Origin: Gammaproteobacteria bacterium UBA6173
Lineage (GTDB): Bacteria > Pseudomonadota > Gammaproteobacteria > Pseudomonadales > Pseudohongiellaceae
DNA length: 17,009 nt
Assembly (NCBI GenBank): GCA_002422225.1
Contig: DITX01000017.1
Span: 1-17,009 of the forward strand
Direction of reading: 5' to 3'
Shown: piece by piece, positions 14,458 to 17,009 of the stretch
Layout: each line of letters begins with the position of its first letter
Position numbering within the stretch: the stretch's first letter is position 1
Program-made: the position numbers and the translations under genes
Notes under the pieces: model-generated
Seen by the model: the letters and a program-made list of their open reading frames with translations, nothing else
Database searches by the model: none
What the model was told of the DNA's origin: nothing

Positions 14458-15162
14458 TCAACGAAACGTAATCAAGTCTTTCAGTTGTGGCGTCTCAAGG
14501 TGTGGCAAGGCATTAAAACAACCAAGTGACACCTTGCCACGACCATAGACCAGTCGCGTTATCGAGCTATTATTTACCATCCAGTTTGTTGCAAGAGCCT
14601 GATTATCAGGCAAGTTTAAGGCACGCTGCAATGCTAACGCGATAACGCCACCCGAAGTTGAGATCAATACACGTGCGCCACCACTGTGTGCTTGCATCAG
14701 TTCATCAAGCGCACCATGAACACGCGATTGAAAGTCCTTCCAGGACTCAAAATCCAGATCATCCTGGGCCGCGTTTAAACTACCGTTGATCCAGTGCTGT
14801 GTTGCGGCCTCGAGAACCAATTGAAAGGATTTACGGTCTTTGATGGGCAATTTGAGACCCTCGGAAAAACCCTCGCGAACAGCGTGGTCGCGCAGGTAAA
14901 TGCGCAACAACGGTTCACCGTTATATTCATTCAGGCCTTCATGCACGTGAAGATCAGGTTGTTTGACCAGCGACAACAAAGCAGCGGCGGTCTGCTGTTG
15001 TCTGAGCAAGGTACCGCTGTATGCCACTTCAAACTGCTCGCCCAGATTTTGCCAGTGTTGCGCCAGCAACAGAGCCTGTTGTTCACCCAGCGTGCTCAGT
15101 TTGTCGTAGGAGTCCGCACCAAACGACGCTTGACCATGTCTTACCAAAATCAACTCACTCAC
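14458..15162 (-). CDS. histidine phosphatase-family (phosphoglycerate-mutase-like) protein (234 aa)
   Basis: Member of the histidine phosphatase superfamily. The N-terminal LILVRHGQASFG (4-15) carries the phospho-accepting H9 with R8, and an acidic stretch LNEYNGE (77-83) follows. The second catalytic histidine, normally in an SHGG or AHGG motif, is replaced: the sequence reads ISTSGGVIA, with S170 at that place. It may therefore be a weak or altered phosphatase, or use another residue. I chose the GTG at 15162, preceded by AAGGA eight bases away; an upstream GTG (15180) would place that Shine-Dalgarno inside the gene. It is followed closely by the APH-like kinase, and the trio with acyl-CoA dehydrogenases suggests a CoA-thioester pathway. 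Confidence 0.85.
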   Translation of the reverse strand: MSELILVRHGQASFGADSYDKLSTLGEQQALLLAQHWQNLGEQFEVAYSGTLLRQQQTAAALLSLVKQPDLHVHEGLNEYNGEPLLRIYLRDHAVREGFSEGLKLPIKDRKSFQLVLEAATQHWINGSLNAAQDDLDFESWKDFQSRVHGALDELMQAHSGGARVLISTSGGVIALALQRALNLPDNQALATNWMVNNSSITRLVYGRGKVSLGCFNALPHLETPQLKDLITFR

Positions 15163-15186
15163 GGGTGTCTTTCCTTGCACCTATCG

Positions 15187-15224
15187 AAAAAAAAAGGAGC
15201 TGCGCTGCAATGGCAGCCAGCCCC
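15187..15224 (-). terminator. intrinsic terminator after the 377-residue acyl-CoA dehydrogenase gene
   Basis: On the minus strand a GC-rich hairpin (stem of about 11 pairs with one bulge and one mismatch, loop CATT) is followed directly by nine T. It lies about 55 bases after the dehydrogenase stop and only 25 bases before the GTG of the phosphatase gene. It should end or attenuate transcription from the right, leaving little room for a separate promoter for the phosphatase and kinase genes. Confidence 0.8.
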
Positions 15225-15278
15225 TCGGTATCACAACACCGCCTTGATCACCTCGCAATGACAAACCGACTGTCACGC

Positions 15279-16412
15279 TTACAGGGATGCAAAGCGCGCC
15301 AGCTGATAATCAGTATTGCCAAACAGATTTTCTATGGCCGTAACCCGCTTGAAGTAGTGCCCTACATCCAGCTCGTCGGTGACCGCAATTCCACCATGCA
15401 GCTGCACAGATTCCTGACCGACTTTGCGCATGGCTCTGCCCACGCGCGCTTTGGCGGCAGCAACGGCTTTGGCCTTTTCGGTACTTGATGCATCAGTATC
15501 CAGTTTCATGGCGGCCATAATCACAATAGATCGGGCCAGCTGGCATTCAATAAACATCTCTGACATGCGATGCTGCAAAGCCTGGAAGGTACCGATCGCC
15601 ACACCAAACTGCTTTCTGGTTTTGGCGTATTCAACGGTCTTCTTAAGCAGACAATCCATAGCTCCTACTGCTTCGGCACTGACGGCCAGTGCGGCACGAT
15701 CAACAACCGTTTCCAGAGCAAGCAATGCGTTGCCTTCTTCGCCCAGCCGATCCTGTGCCGATACAACAACATTATTAAAGTGGACTTCAGCAGCACGATG
15801 CCCATCTACCGCTGTGTATGCCAAGCTAGATACGCCGTCAGCCTTGGCATCAACCACAAACACCGAAAGACCTGATCGATCAAATTTGTCTCCCGAGGTT
15901 CTGGCCACCACCAGCAATTGGTCAGCACTAGGGCCATTCAGTACCAGTACTTTGCTGCCGTTGATAATATAGGTATCACCCTGTTTTTGCGCACTGCTGC
16001 CAACACTGGCAAGGTTATATCGGCTATCTGCCTCGGCATACGCAGTCGCCAGTTGCAAAGAACCGTCCATGATTGCTGCGAGCATTGTTTCCTTTTGCTC
16101 AGCACTGCCCAATTCACTGATCAATCCACCACTGATGACCGCCGTGGCCAGGAAAGGCTCAATCACCATACCTTTGCCAAACTCTTCCATCACCACCATC
16201 AAATCAACTGCCGAGCCGCCAAACCCACCATCCTCTTCTTTGAATGGCACCGTCAACCAACCCAACTCTGCAAACAACGACCAATATTCTGTGCTGTAAC
16301 CCTGTTCACTCTTGATAATCTTGCGTCGCGTATCGAAGTCATATTGGCTGTAAACAAACTTCTGCACACTGTCCTGCAGCATTTGCTGCTCATCACTGTA
16401 AGAAAAATCCAC
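15279..16412 (-). CDS. acyl-CoA dehydrogenase, probable non-catalytic subunit (377 aa)
   Basis: Acyl-CoA dehydrogenase fold: MDFSYSDEQQMLQDSVQKF start, N-terminal helical domain, middle domain with ATAYAEADSRYN (122-133), and C-terminal RKQFGVAIGTFQALQHRMSEM and VQLHGGIAVTDE. It departs from ordinary enzymes at both known base positions. The MCAD-type glutamate (YEGT) is replaced in NLFGNTDYQ (F364), and the LCAD/IVD-type glutamate (xER) is D238 in VVDRAAL. The flavin stretch TEP-GSD is also altered. It probably pairs with the dehydrogenase encoded just upstream, as in mycobacterial FadE heterotetramers. The start is GTG with GAGGA upstream. A terminator follows. Confidence 0.9.
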   Translation of the reverse strand: MDFSYSDEQQMLQDSVQKFVYSQYDFDTRRKIIKSEQGYSTEYWSLFAELGWLTVPFKEEDGGFGGSAVDLMVVMEEFGKGMVIEPFLATAVISGGLISELGSAEQKETMLAAIMDGSLQLATAYAEADSRYNLASVGSSAQKQGDTYIINGSKVLVLNGPSADQLLVVARTSGDKFDRSGLSVFVVDAKADGVSSLAYTAVDGHRAAEVHFNNVVVSAQDRLGEEGNALLALETVVDRAALAVSAEAVGAMDCLLKKTVEYAKTRKQFGVAIGTFQALQHRMSEMFIECQLARSIVIMAAMKLDTDASSTEKAKAVAAAKARVGRAMRKVGQESVQLHGGIAVTDELDVGHYFKRVTAIENLFGNTDYQLARFASL

Positions 16413-16450
16413 GATGTTTCCTCTTGTATAACCCGATCTATTTAAGTTAA

Positions 16451-16472
16451 CCGGTCAATTTGCTTGACCCGG
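16451..16472 (-). promoter_or_regulatory. hairpin between the two acyl-CoA dehydrogenase genes
   Basis: On the minus strand CCGGGTCAA and TTGACCGG pair around a 5-base loop with a single bulged base. No T-run follows, so it is at most a weak terminator or an mRNA-processing element inside the operon. The intergenic gap is 78 bases. Confidence 0.35.
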
Positions 16473-16490
16473 TTGTTGGCCAGTGTGCGT

Positions 16491-17009
16491 TTACAGGCCT
16501 AACACAGCTTTGCTGATAATGTTCTTCTGGATCTCGTTTGAACCACCGTAAATCGACTTTTTACGATTGTTGAAATACACATTAGCGCTGTTTGCCAGTG
16601 ATCCCTGCCCTACACGTTCACCGTCAAACCCTTCGGTAAATTGAGCGGGCACGTTCGGCAGACTATGATAGGCCGCAACTTCCATGTACAACTCGTCGAT
16701 AAACTGGGTTGCTTCGGTACCGACCACTTTCAAAATGGATGACTCCGGGCCAGGCGCTTTGCCCACACTCACCGCCGCCAGCGTGCGCAGTTCTGCAAAT
16801 TCCAGCGCAAGTACCTGTATCTCGACTTCGGCCAGTTTGCGCGCAAACACTGGGTTGTTCAGCAGACTGCCCCCGAAACCATCGGGTGTTCTGGCAGCAA
16901 CATCACGCAACTTGCGTAGTTTCAGTTTTGAGTTTGGTACTTGAGCAATATTGGTGCGCTCATGCGTCAACAATACCTTGGCATAGGTCCAACCCTGGTT
17001 TTCTTCGCC
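16491..17009 (-). CDS. acyl-CoA dehydrogenase, catalytic-type subunit, partial (173 C-terminal residues visible)
   Basis: The gene runs off the right edge; the frame is open to the last base and begins GEENQGWTYAKVLLTHERTNIA. The visible part is the C-terminal helical domain: helix-G motif THERT with a glutamate (codon 16959-16961) at the position of the LCAD/IVD catalytic base, then a long helical region and the ending SIYGGSNEIQKNIISKAVLGL, where glycine stands at the MCAD-type glutamate site, as in LCAD. It is thus likely catalytically competent. It lies 78 bases upstream of the 377-residue dehydrogenase, which lacks both glutamates, so the two probably form an alpha/beta enzyme. A full-length protein would be about 390-400 residues. 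Confidence 0.9.
   Translation of the reverse strand, partial: GEENQGWTYAKVLLTHERTNIAQVPNSKLKLRKLRDVAARTPDGFGGSLLNNPVFARKLAEVEIQVLALEFAELRTLAAVSVGKAPGPESSILKVVGTEATQFIDELYMEVAAYHSLPNVPAQFTEGFDGERVGQGSLANSANVYFNNRKKSIYGGSNEIQKNIISKAVLGL

Noticed and set aside
7541..15285. The 12-mer AAACCGACTGTC occurs at 7541-7552 and 15263-15274, each just before TTACAGG at the 3' end of a minus-strand gene.
   Set aside because: Several 12-base matches are expected by chance in 17 kb, and TTACAGG reflects a stop codon plus a common last codon. No longer homology or secondary structure supports a shared element.
15424..16445. Two plus-strand open frames (182 and 175 codons) opposite the 377-residue dehydrogenase.
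   Set aside because: They overlap each other and a clear gene on the other strand, and show no domain or ribosome-binding site; they are shadow frames.

Overview
The window looks like a chromosomal segment of a gammaproteobacterium of roughly even base composition. SpeD, SpeE, the FNR-type regulator and the acyl-CoA dehydrogenases all resemble gammaproteobacterial versions. The dehydrogenase + APH-like kinase + histidine-phosphatase cluster is typical of marine, lipid-degrading members of that class. I cannot name a genus. I see no rRNA, tRNA, CRISPR, phage or insertion sequence, and no gene-free stretch longer than 300 bases.

Layout, left to right. (1) An MCAD-type acyl-CoA dehydrogenase (61-1209). 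(2) After a 289-bp leader holding an FNR-like box and hairpins, a polyamine operon: speD (S-adenosylmethionine decarboxylase) and speE (spermidine synthase, TTG start overlapping the speD stop). These are followed on the same strand by an endonuclease/exonuclease/phosphatase-family protein and a cardiolipin synthase, a pair also found together in E. coli (ybhP-clsB). (3) A stress and redox island: a tandem-domain universal stress protein (minus strand, tail-to-tail with cls), a single-domain universal stress protein, and an FNR/Anr regulator with all four Fe-S cysteines. (4) A persulfide/sulfide module: a Blh-type metallo-beta-lactamase-fold persulfide dioxygenase, divergent from a BigR/SqrR-type ArsR repressor that leads an operon with two half-size YeeE/YedE (PmpA/PmpB-like) membrane proteins. 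A perfect 19-bp palindrome sits between them on both predicted promoters. (5) On the minus strand, a membrane protein and a spermidine-synthase-fold protein that look like the two halves of a 'fused MFS/spermidine synthase', here split with a 1-base overlap. (6) A MATE efflux protein, followed directly by a broken AEC-family transporter gene. (7) On the minus strand, a fatty-acid or CoA-thioester cluster read right to left: an acyl-CoA dehydrogenase cut by the window edge, a second acyl-CoA dehydrogenase, a clear intrinsic terminator, a histidine-phosphatase-family protein and an APH-like kinase.

How the parts fit together. The middle of the window (about 5.1-9.7 kb) reads as one physiological neighbourhood for low oxygen, sulfide/persulfide and general stress, with its own O2 sensor and its own persulfide sensor. 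The two dehydrogenases at the right edge look like the catalytic and non-catalytic subunits of a heteromeric enzyme. The most interesting points are the split membrane/spermidine-synthase-like pair, the shared BigR-type operator, the probable alpha/beta dehydrogenase pair, and the phosphatase-fold protein lacking its second catalytic histidine. I do not see a clearly unprecedented system. These are variations on known modules, in an unusual combination.
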